From Pseudomonas benzenivorans (GTDB lineage Bacteria; Pseudomonadota; Gammaproteobacteria; Pseudomonadales; Pseudomonadaceae), in contig NZ_CP137892.1 of assembly GCF_033547155.1 (NCBI RefSeq), positions 124,001 through 188,000 on the forward strand: a stretch of DNA of 64,000 nucleotides, given 5' to 3'. Made by a program: the position numbers and the translations under genes. Below the pieces are notes generated by a model. That model ran no database searches and was not told the origin of the DNA. It saw only the letters and a program-made list of their open reading frames with translations. The first letter of the stretch is position 1, and every line of letters starts with the position of its first letter. Below are positions 1 through 8,510 of the stretch, piece by piece.

Positions 1-50
1 GAGGGCTTCTCGGTTTGTGATCGTCGCCTAGGTTTATTTGGGCAAGTTGT

Positions 51-71
51 GAGATGGCTAATCGCCATCTC
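51..71 (-). terminator. Possible weak terminator hairpin after the mutarotase gene
   Basis: An 8-bp perfect inverted repeat (gagatggc / gccatctc) with a 5-nt loop lies about 40 bp beyond the stop of the mutarotase gene. There is no T-run after it on the minus strand, so it may only be a 3' stabilising hairpin. The rest of bases 1-109 shows no gene. Confidence 0.3.
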
Positions 72-109
72 GTGCGGTTTGTCGAGGCGGCCCGTTCCGG
101 GGCGCCCTG

Positions 110-1021
110 TCAGTCGGGCAAGGCTTCGCTCCACAGGCTCACGCTGAGGCGGTGGCGTGCGTCGGGCGCGAGCACTAGGAAATCCTCCAGGACATTGGCG
201 TGTTCGATGCACAGCATGCCTTGCCAGGCGTCGCCGGCGAACTGCGAGAGGCGCTGGGCCTTGTCGGTCCAGGGGTTCCACAGCACCGCCGAGCGCGAGC
301 CGCTGCAGCGCAACTGGATGCGCCGCTGCCAGACCGGATCGAGGATGCTCAGGCGGCTCGGGGAGTCCAGGTAGATGCGGTCGGTCTCGCCGGTAAAGCG
401 CAGGGCGTCGAGCTGCTGGCGTTCGTTCCAGTCGTCCAGGGTGTCGATATAGCGGCAGCCCTGCAGGCCTTCGACCTGGGCCTGGCGAATGTCGCCGACG
501 GCGAAGTAGCTGTGCAGCGCCTGGCTCAGTGCCAGGGGCTGGTCGCCGAGGTTGCGGCTGTCGAGGTGCAGGTGCAGGTGCTGATCGAGGCGGATGCGCA
601 GCTGCAGTTCGGCCGCCTGGGGCCAGCCCGGCAGCGGCTGCTCGGCGCTGTTGTAGGCGAACTCGAGGTTGACCCCGTCGCCTTGCCGGTCGATGCCCAG
701 CAGGTTCCACTCCAGGTCGCGCACCAGGCCGTGGGACGGCACCAGGTTGCCGCCCTGGTACATGGCCTGCACCGCTTGCGGGTTGCGCCGCAGGTCGCCG
801 AACCAGGGCCAGCACACCGGCACGCCGCCGCGCACGCTGCGCCCGCTTTCATAGACCGCCTGCTCGCTCAGCCAGATCAGCGGTCGCTCGCCGTCGCGCT
901 GGTAGCTCAGCAACTGGGCGCCCTGCTGGGCCACCAGCAGTTCGGCGTCGGCGTGGCGGATGCGCCAGCAGGTCAAGGCGCCGAGTTCGACCCGTTCAAC
1001 ATTGGAAGTAGCCATCTGCAT
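110..1021 (-). CDS. D-hexose-6-phosphate mutarotase (aldose 1-epimerase family, YeaD type)
   Basis: A 303-residue protein of the galactose-mutarotase fold. It is expected to interconvert the alpha and beta anomers of glucose-6-phosphate or a similar hexose phosphate in the cytoplasm. Family signs are the N-terminal 'GAQLLSYQRDGERPLIWLS' strand region, the 'GGVPVCWPWFG' loop, the 'HSYFAVGDI' segment carrying the likely catalytic His, and 'VLWNPWTDKA' before the C-terminal 'CIEHANV' segment carrying the likely catalytic Glu. No signal peptide is present and the length is normal for the family. It is separated from the downstream-facing TRAP genes by a terminator, so it is probably a single-gene unit. 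The exact sugar phosphate cannot be read from sequence. Confidence 0.85.
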   Translation of the reverse strand: MQMATSNVERVELGALTCWRIRHADAELLVAQQGAQLLSYQRDGERPLIWLSEQAVYESGRSVRGGVPVCWPWFGDLRRNPQAVQAMYQGGNLVPSHGLVRDLEWNLLGIDRQGDGVNLEFAYNSAEQPLPGWPQAAELQLRIRLDQHLHLHLDSRNLGDQPLALSQALHSYFAVGDIRQAQVEGLQGCRYIDTLDDWNERQQLDALRFTGETDRIYLDSPSRLSILDPVWQRRIQLRCSGSRSAVLWNPWTDKAQRLSQFAGDAWQGMLCIEHANVLEDFLVLAPDARHRLSVSLWSEALPD

Positions 1022-1090
1022 GCCCTGTCACCGGTGGGGATAGCCCTATTGGAACGCAGCTTGGCCGGCAGTCCAAGGGGCAGAAAGCAA

Positions 1091-1115
1091 AACGCCCGTC
1101 GCGGTGACGGGCGTT
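1091..1115 (-). terminator. Rho-independent terminator of the TRAP membrane-subunit genes
   Basis: A 10-bp perfect stem (aacgcccgtc / gacgggcgtt) with a 5-nt loop lies 20 bp after the large-permease stop. On the minus strand it runs into a T-rich tail (TTTTGCTTT). Confidence 0.65.
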
Positions 1116-1134
1116 GCCTTGCGGTGCGCCGTGG

Positions 1135-2511
1135 CTACTTGCCGTAGACCTGCTCCGGCAGCCAGGTGATCAGCCCGGGGAACTGGTAGGCGATGATCAG
1201 CAGGATCAGCTGGATCAGGATGAAGGGGATGACGCCGCGGTAGATGGTACCGGTCGCCACCGACGGCGGCGTGACGCCGCGCAGGTAGAACAGGGCGAAA
1301 CCGAACGGCGGGGTGAGGAAGGAGGTCTGCAGGTTCAGGGCGATCATCACCCCCAGCCAGATCGGGTCCAGGCCCATGGCCAGCAGCACCGGGCCGACGA
1401 TCGGCACCACCACGAAGGTGATCTCGATGAAATCGAGGATGAAGCCGAGCAGGAAGATCACCAGCATCACCACGAAGAAGGCGCCGAGCACGCCGCCCGG
1501 CAGCTGGGCGAACACGTCCTCGATCAGCACCTCGCCGCCGAAGCCGCGGAACACCAGGGAGAACAGCGAGGCGCCGATCAGGATCATGAACACCATGGCG
1601 CTGATCTCGGTGGTGCCGTAGGCCACCTCGCGCAGCTGGTTGAAGTTCAGCTTGCCCTTGCCGAAGGCCAGGATCATGGCGCCGAACGCGCCGAGGGCGG
1701 CGGCCTCGGTGGGGGTGGCGTAGCCGGCGAGGATCGAGCCGAGCACCGCGGCGATCAACGCCAGCGGCGGCAGCAGGGCGCCGATGAGCTTGCCCCATTC
1801 GATCGGGCCGAGCTCGTCCTTGGGCAGCGCCGGCAGCTTCTTCGGCTGGAAGATCGCCGTGCCGACGATGTAGAGGATGTACAGGCCCACCAGCAGCATG
1901 CCGGGGATGAAGGCGCCGACGAACAGGTCGCCGACCGACACCGTCTTGGGCGAGAAGATGCCCATCTTCAGCTGGGCCTGCTGATAGGCGCTGGACATCA
2001 CGTCGCCCAGCAGCACCAGCACGATCGACGGCGGGATGATCTGCCCGAGGGTGCCGGTGGCGGCCAGGGTGCCGGTGGCAATGGCCGGGTCGTAGCCGCG
2101 GCGCAGCATGGTCGGCAGCGCCATCAGGCCCATGGTCACCACGGTGGCGCCGACGATGCCGGTGCTGGCGGCGAGCAGCGCGCCGACCACGCACACCGAG
2201 ATGGCCAGGCCGCCGCGCAGGGTGCCGAACAGCCGCGACATGGACTCCAGCAGGTCTTCGGCGACTCGCGACTTCTCCAGCATCACGCCCATGAACACGA
2301 ACAGCGGCACCGCCAGCATGGTCTGGTTATTCATGATGCCGAACAGGCGGTTGGGCAGGGCGCTCAGGTAGCCGGAGTCGAAGGTGCCGGTGAGGGCGCC
2401 GATGCCGGCGAACAGCAGGGACACGCCGCCGAGGGTGAAGGCCACCGGGAAACCGGCCATCAGGGCCAGGCAGATGGTGACGAACAGCAGGATCGCCATC
2501 AATTCAATCAT
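1135..2511 (-). CDS. TRAP transporter large permease subunit (DctM family)
   Basis: A 458-residue, very hydrophobic protein with about a dozen predicted membrane segments. It begins with 'MIELMAILLFVTICLALMAG' and carries the DctM-type 'AVPLFVFMGVMLEKSRVAEDL' region. 'GTLAATGTLGQIIPPSIVL' is the conserved loop of the translocating subunit. It drives sodium-coupled uptake of an organic acid handed over by the periplasmic binding protein. It overlaps the upstream small-subunit gene by 8 bp, so the two are translationally coupled. The closest subclass appears to be the TRAP type annotated for 2-oxo acids or mannitol/chloroaromatics, matching the TakP-like binding protein next door. The substrate is inferred, not shown. 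Confidence 0.92.
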   Translation of the reverse strand: MIELMAILLFVTICLALMAGFPVAFTLGGVSLLFAGIGALTGTFDSGYLSALPNRLFGIMNNQTMLAVPLFVFMGVMLEKSRVAEDLLESMSRLFGTLRGGLAISVCVVGALLAASTGIVGATVVTMGLMALPTMLRRGYDPAIATGTLAATGTLGQIIPPSIVLVLLGDVMSSAYQQAQLKMGIFSPKTVSVGDLFVGAFIPGMLLVGLYILYIVGTAIFQPKKLPALPKDELGPIEWGKLIGALLPPLALIAAVLGSILAGYATPTEAAALGAFGAMILAFGKGKLNFNQLREVAYGTTEISAMVFMILIGASLFSLVFRGFGGEVLIEDVFAQLPGGVLGAFFVVMLVIFLLGFILDFIEITFVVVPIVGPVLLAMGLDPIWLGVMIALNLQTSFLTPPFGFALFYLRGVTPPSVATGTIYRGVIPFILIQLILLIIAYQFPGLITWLPEQVYGK

Positions 2512-3046
2512 GTTTCACCTCGGACTCGGGCAGGCGGCCGGCCAGCAGATAGGCGGCCTTGATCAGGTCGGCGAGGCCCTGCAGGGCCAGGCTGACGACC
2601 AGCACCAGGATGATGCTCTTCTGCAGGTAGACGAACTTCAGGCCGCCCGACTCGCTGGAGGCTTCCAGGGTGGACCAGGAGTTGGCGACGTAGTCCCAGC
2701 TGGCCCAGCCGAGGTACAGGCACAGCGGCAGCAACAACAGCAGGTTGCCGCAGACCTCCACCAGGGCTTGGCGGCGGCCGCTGAATTTCTGGTAGAAGAT
2801 GTCCACGCGCACGTGGGCGCCGCGGATCAGGGTCCAGGCGGCGGCACCCATGAACACCAGGGCGTGGGCATAGAGCACGGCCTCCTGCAGGGCGATGGCG
2901 CCGATGCCGAAACCGTAACGCAGCACCACGACTATGGCGGTGCCGATGACCAGGAACAGGGTCAGCCAGGCACAACCCTGGCCGAAGCGGGTATTGAGCG
3001 TGTCGATCAGGTTCGCGAGGCGTAAAAGCGGGGGCGTGTCGGACAT
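2504..3046 (-). CDS. TRAP transporter small permease subunit (DctQ family)
   Basis: A 180-residue protein with four predicted membrane helices, the usual DctQ layout. Family signs are 'LVFMGAAAWTLIRGAHVRVD' (middle, around residues 85-105) and the following 'RRQALVEVCGNLLLLLPLCL' helix. It pairs with the large permease to form the membrane part of the TRAP carrier. It is first in the two-gene minus-strand unit and overlaps the large-subunit gene by 8 bp. The binding-protein gene starts 193 bp away on the opposite strand, so expression of the three subunits must be coordinated from one divergent control region. Confidence 0.9.
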   Translation of the reverse strand: MSDTPPLLRLANLIDTLNTRFGQGCAWLTLFLVIGTAIVVVLRYGFGIGAIALQEAVLYAHALVFMGAAAWTLIRGAHVRVDIFYQKFSGRRQALVEVCGNLLLLLPLCLYLGWASWDYVANSWSTLEASSESGGLKFVYLQKSIILVLVVSLALQGLADLIKAAYLLAGRLPESEVKHD

Positions 3047-3239
3047 TGGTAGTCCTTATCGTTATGGGTGAGGGAGCGGGCAGCCGGGAATTCTAGGCTG
3101 GCCCAGGTTGGCACAGCAATGCCACTACAACTTTAGTCGTATCTACTAGGCTTGAGGATCACCAACCCCTATGGTATCGAGGCATAGTCCGGCAGCGGCG
3201 ATCCCGTGGTCAGACCAATACAACAAGAAGGAGCATTGA
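3047..3239. promoter_or_regulatory. Divergent control region between TRAP permease genes and binding-protein gene
   Basis: This 193-bp gap separates the start codons of the small permease (minus) and binding protein (plus) and must hold promoters for both. It has an A+T-rich patch around 3120-3160 unlike the flanking genes. A good ribosome binding site (AAGAAGGAG) lies just upstream of the plus-strand ATG at 3240. I could not assign a known operator. Confidence 0.4.
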
Positions 3240-4340
3240 ATGAAACGTCGTCAGATTCTCGCGGCAGCGGGCGTAGGCCTGGCCGCCGGCGCATTGGCTG
3301 GCTGCAACAAGGAGGCCGAGACCGCCGCCAAGCCCCAAGAGGGTGGGGGCGGGGAGACCTTCAACTGGAAGATGGTCACCTCCTGGCCGAAGAACTTCCC
3401 CGGTGTGGGCGTGGGTGCTGAGCGCTTCGCCACCCTGGTCGAGGAAATGAGCAATGGCCGCCTGAAGGTCAAGGTCTATGCCGCCGGCGAGCTGGTGCCG
3501 GCGCTCGAGGTGTTCGATGCGGTCTCCCGCGGCACCGCCGAGATGGGCCATGGCGCGCCCTACTACTGGAAGGGCAAGGTGCCGGCGGCGCAGTTCTTCT
3601 GCGCCCTGCCGTTCGGCCCCAATGCCCAGGAGATGAACGCCTGGCTGCACAAGGGCGGCGGCATCGAGCTGTGGGAAGAGGTGTACAAGCCGTTCGGCGT
3701 GCTGCCCATGGCCTGCGGCGCCACCGGCGTGCAGACCGCCGGCTGGTTCAACAAGGAAATCAACTCGGTCGAGGATTTCAAGGGCCTGAAGATGCGCACC
3801 CCGGGTCTGGGCGGCGAGGTGCTGACCAAGATGGGCGGCACCGTGGTCAACATGCCGGCCGGTGAGATCTTCACCGCCCTGCAGACCGGCGCCATCGATG
3901 CCACCGAGTGGATCGGCCCGTACAACGACCAGGCCCTGGGCCTGCACAAGGCGGCCAAGTACTACTACACCCCGGGCTGGCAGGAGCCGAACGTCACCTT
4001 CGAGCTGGACATCAACCTCAAGGCCTGGGAAACCCTGCCGGCCGACCTCAAGGCCATAGTGCGGGCCGCAGCCCGCGACGTGAATGGCGACATGCTCGAC
4101 GCCTACAATGCGCGCAACATGGAGGCCATGGAGCAACTCAAGGCCGAGGGTGTGGACGTGCGCAGCCTGCCGGAGGAGGTGCTGGCCAAGCTCAAGGAAG
4201 TGGCGGCCGAAGTGGTCGAAGCCAGTGCCGCAGCCGACCCGGCCGCTGCCAAGGTGTGGGCGCAGCAGAAGGCCTACCTGCAGCGCCTGGCCGAGTACGC
4301 GGAGTTCAACGAGAAACTCATCTACAACATCCGCGGCTGA
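3240..4340 (+). CDS. TRAP transporter periplasmic binding protein, TakP-like (Tat/lipoprotein signal)
   Basis: A 366-residue extracytoplasmic solute receptor. The N terminus 'MKRRQILAAAGVGLAAG' has a twin-arginine pair, followed by a lipobox (LAGC, Cys22), so it is probably a Tat-exported lipoprotein. The mature part has the DctP fold: 'VTSWPKNFPGVGVGAERFA', 'FDAVSRGTAEMGHGAPYYW', the 'FKGLKMRTPGLGG' segment with the conserved substrate-carboxylate Arg, and 'GAIDATEWIGPYNDQALGLH'. These resemble 2-oxo-acid binders such as TakP more than C4-dicarboxylate DctP. It is transcribed away from its permease genes, which is unusual because TRAP genes are normally co-directional. A strong bidirectional terminator follows. 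Confidence 0.9.
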   Translation: MKRRQILAAAGVGLAAGALAGCNKEAETAAKPQEGGGGETFNWKMVTSWPKNFPGVGVGAERFATLVEEMSNGRLKVKVYAAGELVPALEVFDAVSRGTAEMGHGAPYYWKGKVPAAQFFCALPFGPNAQEMNAWLHKGGGIELWEEVYKPFGVLPMACGATGVQTAGWFNKEINSVEDFKGLKMRTPGLGGEVLTKMGGTVVNMPAGEIFTALQTGAIDATEWIGPYNDQALGLHKAAKYYYTPGWQEPNVTFELDINLKAWETLPADLKAIVRAAARDVNGDMLDAYNARNMEAMEQLKAEGVDVRSLPEEVLAKLKEVAAEVVEASAAADPAAAKVWAQQKAYLQRLAEYAEFNEKLIYNIRG

Positions 4341-4349
4341 TCCGTACCG

Positions 4350-4393
4350 CCCAAATAACAACGCCGGCCCTAGAGCCGGCGTTGTTATTTGGG
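4350..4393. terminator. Strong bidirectional terminator
   Basis: A perfect 19-bp stem (4350-4368 with 4375-4393) and a 6-nt loop sit between the converging TRAP binding-protein and thioesterase genes. A+T-rich outer arms (aaataac / gttattt) give a T-rich end in either direction. Confidence 0.88.
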
Positions 4394-4406
4394 GCGAACG
4401 CGTCGT

Positions 4407-4808
4407 TTAGCGGCGCGGTGGCACCGGGCGGGTGCGGCCGCTGCCGTCGATGGCGACGAAGACGAACACCGCCTCGGTGACCTTGCGCCATTCGCTGGAG
4501 AGCGGGTCGTCGCTCCATACCTCGACCAGCATCTGGATCGAGCTGCGGCCGACTTCCAGGGTCTGGGTGTAGAACGACAGCTGGGCGCCGACGGCCACCG
4601 GCACCAGGAAGGCCATGCGGTCGATGGCCACCGTGGCGACGCGGCCACCGGCGACCTTGCTGGCCATGGCGGTACCGGCCAGGTCCATCTGCGCCACCAG
4701 CCAGCCGCCGAAGATATCGCCGAAACCGTTGGTCTCGCGTGGCAGCGCGGTGATCTGCAGGGCCAGGTCGCCTTGCGGAATCGGATCATCCTGTTCGAAT
4801 TCGTTCAT
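4407..4808 (-). CDS. Acyl-CoA thioesterase, hotdog fold (YciA family)
   Basis: A 133-residue cytoplasmic thioesterase that hydrolyses acyl-CoA to free acid and CoA. The hotdog motif is clear: 'GDIFGGWLVAQMDLAGTAMA', followed by 'RVATVAIDRMAFLVPVAVG' and a C-terminal strand 'VTEAVFVFVAIDG'. The ATG at 4808 (MNEFEQDDP) is chosen because the upstream in-frame stretch to 4919 is low-complexity and unlike the family, and family members start just before 'PQGDLALQ'. Length is normal for YciA. It stands alone, convergent with the TRAP binding-protein gene and divergent from pstS. The chain length it prefers is unknown. Confidence 0.85.
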   Translation of the reverse strand: MNEFEQDDPIPQGDLALQITALPRETNGFGDIFGGWLVAQMDLAGTAMASKVAGGRVATVAIDRMAFLVPVAVGAQLSFYTQTLEVGRSSIQMLVEVWSDDPLSSEWRKVTEAVFVFVAIDGSGRTRPVPPRR

Positions 4809-4966
4809 CTCGGGTATGGCTCGCGGCGCGGTTGTTGTTGTGGGCGCGGAGCCCGCAGCATTGCGGGTTCCGCGAGTATACCGACTGAACGGTCGCCGGG
4901 CGACCATGCTGCCCGACACGCGCAGGGCGCCCCTGTATTTTCAGACGTCGTGCGCAAAATCGGCGG

Positions 4967-5000
4967 CGGTCATTTAACTGTCACATTGGTTTCATAGATT
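4967..5000 (+). promoter_or_regulatory. Pho box and -10 of pstS
   Basis: CGGTCAT-TTAA-CTGTCAC (4967-4984) fits the PhoB recognition pattern of two 7-bp direct repeats with a 4-bp spacer (consensus CTGTCAT-N4-CTGTCAY). Ten bases later comes TAGATT (4995-5000), a -10 at the spacing usual for Pho promoters. It lies about 60 bp upstream of the pstS ATG. Confidence 0.85.
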
Positions 5001-5060
5001 AATCGCACGGCCTGCAGATACTTGGCCTCGATCCACACCCCTTCCAATTAGGAGCAAGGC

Positions 5061-6029
5061 ATGAAACTTACGCGTTTGATGGCGGCCATGACGTTCGTTG
5101 CCGCTGGTGCTGCCACCGCCACCGCGGTTGCTGCTGTCGATCCGGCACTGCCGACTTATGAGAAGACCTCGGGCGTATCCGGCAACCTGTCGAGCGTAGG
5201 TTCCGACACCCTGGCCAACCTGATGACCCTGTGGGCCGAGGACTACAAGAAGCTCTACCCGAACGTGAACATCCAGATCCAGGCGGCCGGCTCCTCCACG
5301 GCGCCACCCGCGCTGACCGAGGGCACCTCCAACCTCGGCCCGATGAGCCGCAAGATGAAGGATGCCGAGCTGCAGGCCTTCGAAGAGAAGTACGGCTACA
5401 AGCCGACCGCCATCCCGGTCGCCATCGATGCCCTGGCGGTGTTCGTGCACAAGGACAATCCGATCAAGAGCCTGGACATGGCCCAGGTCGATGCCATCTT
5501 CTCCAGCACCCGCTTGTGCGGTGGGGCGCAGAACGCCAAGACCTGGGGCGACCTCGGCCTGACCGGCGACTGGGCAGCCAAGCCGATCCAGCTGTTCGGC
5601 CGTAACTCGGTATCCGGCACCTACGGCTACTTCAAGGAAGAGGCCCTGTGCAAGGGTGACTTCAAGCCCAACGTCAACGAGCAGCCGGGCTCGGCTTCCG
5701 TGGTGCAGTCGATCTCCAGCACCCTGAACGCCATCGGTTACTCGGGCATCGGCTACAAGACCTCCAGCGTCCGCGCCGTGCCGCTGTCGAAGAAGGGCGG
5801 CGAAGCCTTCGACGCCACCGAAGAGAACGCCCTGGCCGGCAAGTTCCCGCTGTCGCGCTTCCTCTACGTCTACGTGAACAAGGCGCCGAACAAGGCCCTG
5901 AGCCCGTTGGAAGCCGAGTTCGTCAAACTGGTGCTGTCCAAGCAGGGACAGGAAGTGGTGGTCAAGGATGGCTACATCCCGCTGCCGTCCAAGGTCGCCG
6001 AGAAGACCATGAAGGAACTCGGTCTCTAA
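5061..6029 (+). CDS. pstS: Phosphate ABC transporter, periplasmic phosphate-binding protein
   Basis: A 322-residue PstS that binds inorganic phosphate in the periplasm and delivers it to PstCA. A Sec signal peptide covers about residues 1-25 (cleavage after 'ATAVAA'). Phosphate-site segments are '[14 protein letters not shown]', '[20 protein letters not shown]' and '[19 protein letters not shown]'. An AGGAG ribosome site precedes the ATG. It is the first gene of the pst cluster and carries its own Pho box. It is followed by a strong hairpin before pstC, so it can be made in excess over the membrane subunits. Length and features are normal. Confidence 0.97.
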   Translation: MKLTRLMAAMTFVAAGAATATAVAAVDPALPTYEKTSGVSGNLSSVGSDTLANLMTLWAEDYKKLYPNVNIQIQAAGSSTAPPALTEGTSNLGPMSRKMKDAELQAFEEKYGYKPTAIPVAIDALAVFVHKDNPIKSLDMAQVDAIFSSTRLCGGAQNAKTWGDLGLTGDWAAKPIQLFGRNSVSGTYGYFKEEALCKGDFKPNVNEQPGSASVVQSISSTLNAIGYSGIGYKTSSVRAVPLSKKGGEAFDATEENALAGKFPLSRFLYVYVNKAPNKALSPLEAEFVKLVLSKQGQEVVVKDGYIPLPSKVAEKTMKELGL

Positions 6030-6076
6030 GCGGCCGTCGACCACGCCGCGGCCCTGCGCCGCGGCACGCGCTAGAC

Positions 6077-6108
6077 ACGCCCGCCGCTCCTCCCGGAGCG
6101 GCGGGCGT
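6077..6108 (+). terminator. Hairpin between pstS and pstC (attenuator/terminator-like)
   Basis: A perfect 14-bp G+C-rich stem (6077-6090 with 6095-6108) with a 4-nt loop lies 48 bp after the pstS stop. It lacks a T-run, so it may act as a leaky terminator or a 3' end stabiliser of pstS mRNA. Confidence 0.55.
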
Positions 6109-6123
6109 CGTCGCGTCACCACG

Positions 6124-6157
6124 CTGTAATCTTTCTGTCACACAAGGCGGTTAGATT
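6124..6157 (+). promoter_or_regulatory. Second Pho box and -10, upstream of pstC
   Basis: CTGTAAT-CTTT-CTGTCAC (6124-6141) is a near-perfect PhoB site. TAGATT follows exactly 10 bases later (6152-6157), the same arrangement as at pstS. It gives pstC and the genes after it a separate phosphate-controlled promoter. Confidence 0.88.
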
Positions 6158-6209
6158 GACGGTCCGCTCAACCGGCGGCGCGTGTGCGCAACTGCCCAGA
6201 GATTTTCGT

Positions 6210-8495
6210 ATGACCGATTTGGCCACCGATACCATGACCGCACCTCTGAACAGCAGCCAACGGCTGGACTTCAACACCCCGGCCCTGCAGCGCAAGCGCC
6301 GCATCCGGGCCATCAAGGACCGTCTGGCACACTGGTACGTGTCCATCGGCGGTCTGGTCGTGCTGGCAGCGATCACCCTGATCTTCTTCTACCTGGCCCA
6401 TGTGGTGCTGCCGATCTTCTCCGGCGCCGAGCTGGAGGCGCGCGAGGCACAGCAGCCTGCCTGGCTGGCCGAGCAGGGCGAGGCCCTGCTGCTGGCGGTG
6501 GAAGAGCAGAACAAGGTGGCCATGCGCCTCAATCGCGCCGGTCGGGTGCAGTTCTTCGCCACCAAGGACGGTGCGGCGCTGAGCAGCGTCCAGCTGCCGT
6601 TGCCGGCCGGCGCCAGCATCGTGTCCTTCAGCGAGGACCAGCCGGGCAGCCGTCGTGTGGCCCTGGGCCTGTCCAACGGCCAGGTGCTGGTGTTCAAGCA
6701 GAACTACCGGGTGACCTACCCGGACAACGTCAAGACCATCACCCCGACCCTGGAGTACCCCTTCGGCGAGACGCCGCTCGATCTCGATCCCCAGGGGCGG
6801 CCGCTGGAGCACGTGGCGATCAGCCAGAACGGCGACACCCTGCTGCTCAGCGCCTCCACCGGCGCCGAGCTGCACGTGCTGGCGATGAGTCGTGAAGAAA
6901 ACGACTTCACCGGCGAGGTGACCCAGGAGGAGCGCCGCATCGTTCTGCCGCAGATCGCCGAGCCGATCAGCGCCCTGCTGATCGATCCGCGTCATCAGTG
7001 GCTCTACGTGTTCAACGGCCGTGCCACTGCCGATGTCTTCGACCTGCGCAGCAACAGCCTCAATGGCCGCTACAAGCTGCTCGAGGGCGAGGCGCGGGTG
7101 AGTACCGTGAGCCCGCTGCTCGGCGGCATCTCGCTGCTGGTCGGTGACAGCAAGGGCGGCATCCGCCAGTGGTTCATGGTGCGTGACGAGGACGGCCAGT
7201 CGGCACTGACCCGCATCCGCGAGTTCAAGCTCGGCGACAGCGCCATCACCCAGTTCCTCCCGGAGGAGCGGCGCAAGGGTTTCCTGGCCCTGGATGCCGA
7301 CGGCAAGCTGGGCATCTTCCACAGCACCGCGCACCGCACCCTGCTGGTCGAACAGGTCGCCGAGGGCACGGCCGTCGCCACCCTGTCGCCGCGGGCCAGT
7401 CGCGTGCTGGTGGAGTCCAAGGGGCAGATCCAGCCCTTCGTGGTCGACAACCCGCACCCGGAGGTGTCCTGGAGTTCGCTGTGGGGCAAGGTCTGGTACG
7501 AGAGCTATGACGAGCCCAAGTACGTCTGGCAGTCGACCTCGGCCAACAGCGATTTCGAGCCCAAGCTGAGCCTCTCGCCGCTGACCTTCGGCACCCTCAA
7601 GGCGGCCTTCTATGCCATGCTGCTGGCCGCTCCGCTGGCCATCTGCGCGGCGATCTACACCGCCTACTTCATGGCCCCGGCCCTGCGCGGCAAGGTCAAG
7701 CCGGTGATCGAGCTGATGGAGGCGCTGCCGACGGTGATCCTCGGCTTCTTCGCCGGCCTGTTCCTCGCCCCCTATGTGGAGGGACACCTGCCGGGCATCT
7801 TCAGCCTGCTGCTGCTCACCCCGCTCGGCATCCTGCTGGCCGCCTACGGCTGGAGCCGCCTGCCCGAGCGCATCCGCCTGCTGGTGCCGGACGGTTGGGA
7901 AGCCGCCCTGCTGATTCCGGTGATCCTGCTGGTCGGCGCCTTCTCCCTGGGCATGAGCGGGCATCTGGAGAACTGGCTGTTCGATGGCGACATGCGCCTG
8001 TGGCTGAGCAACGACCTGGGCATTCCCTTCGACCAGCGCAACGCCCTGGTGGTGGGCCTGGCCATGGGCTTCGCGGTGATCCCGAACATCTACTCGATCG
8101 CCGAGGACGCCGTGTTCAGCGTGCCCAAGAGCCTGACCTTCGGCTCCCTGGCCCTGGGTGCGACGCCCTGGCAGACCCTGACCCGGGTGGTGATCCTCAC
8201 CGCCAGCCCGGGCATCTTCTCGGCGCTGATGATCGGCATGGGCCGCGCCGTGGGCGAGACCATGATCGTGCTGATGGCCACCGGCAACACGCCGATCATG
8301 GAGATGAACATCTTCGAGGGCCTGCGCACTTTGGCCGCCAACGTGGCGGTGGAGATGCCGGAGTCGGAAGTCGGCAGCACCCACTACCGTGTGCTGTTCC
8401 TCGCCGCGCTGGTGCTGCTGTCCTTCACCTTCGTGATGAACACCCTGGCCGAGCTGATTCGTACCCGCCTGCGCAAGAAATATGCGTCGCTCTGA
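6210..8495 (+). CDS. pstC: Phosphate ABC transporter permease PstC, long form with inserted soluble domain
   Basis: A 761-residue permease. One membrane helix (about residues 42-70, 'GGLVVLAAITLIFFYLAHVV') is followed by roughly 380 soluble residues with repeated beta-strand patterns reminiscent of a propeller. The permease core starts near residue 457 and carries the EAA loop 'LALGATPWQTLTRVV' and 'GMGRAVGETMIVLMATG'. Enterobacterial PstC is less than half this length, but long forms are known in pseudomonads. The ATG at 6210 (MTDLATDT) is preferred over a TTG at 6156, because that TTG lies inside the -10 of the Pho promoter. It is followed closely by pstA. The soluble part is probably periplasmic, and its role is unknown. 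Confidence 0.95.
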   Translation: MTDLATDTMTAPLNSSQRLDFNTPALQRKRRIRAIKDRLAHWYVSIGGLVVLAAITLIFFYLAHVVLPIFSGAELEAREAQQPAWLAEQGEALLLAVEEQNKVAMRLNRAGRVQFFATKDGAALSSVQLPLPAGASIVSFSEDQPGSRRVALGLSNGQVLVFKQNYRVTYPDNVKTITPTLEYPFGETPLDLDPQGRPLEHVAISQNGDTLLLSASTGAELHVLAMSREENDFTGEVTQEERRIVLPQIAEPISALLIDPRHQWLYVFNGRATADVFDLRSNSLNGRYKLLEGEARVSTVSPLLGGISLLVGDSKGGIRQWFMVRDEDGQSALTRIREFKLGDSAITQFLPEERRKGFLALDADGKLGIFHSTAHRTLLVEQVAEGTAVATLSPRASRVLVESKGQIQPFVVDNPHPEVSWSSLWGKVWYESYDEPKYVWQSTSANSDFEPKLSLSPLTFGTLKAAFYAMLLAAPLAICAAIYTAYFMAPALRGKVKPVIELMEALPTVILGFFAGLFLAPYVEGHLPGIFSLLLLTPLGILLAAYGWSRLPERIRLLVPDGWEAALLIPVILLVGAFSLGMSGHLENWLFDGDMRLWLSNDLGIPFDQRNALVVGLAMGFAVIPNIYSIAEDAVFSVPKSLTFGSLALGATPWQTLTRVVILTASPGIFSALMIGMGRAVGETMIVLMATGNTPIMEMNIFEGLRTLAANVAVEMPESEVGSTHYRVLFLAALVLLSFTFVMNTLAELIRTRLRKKYASL

Positions 8496-8510
8496 GAATT
8501 GGGAAGGTAG

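Noticed and set aside
6156..6209. TTG at 6156 as the start of pstC
   Set aside because: It lies inside the -10 of the Pho promoter, so the mRNA would not contain it. ATG 6210 is used instead.
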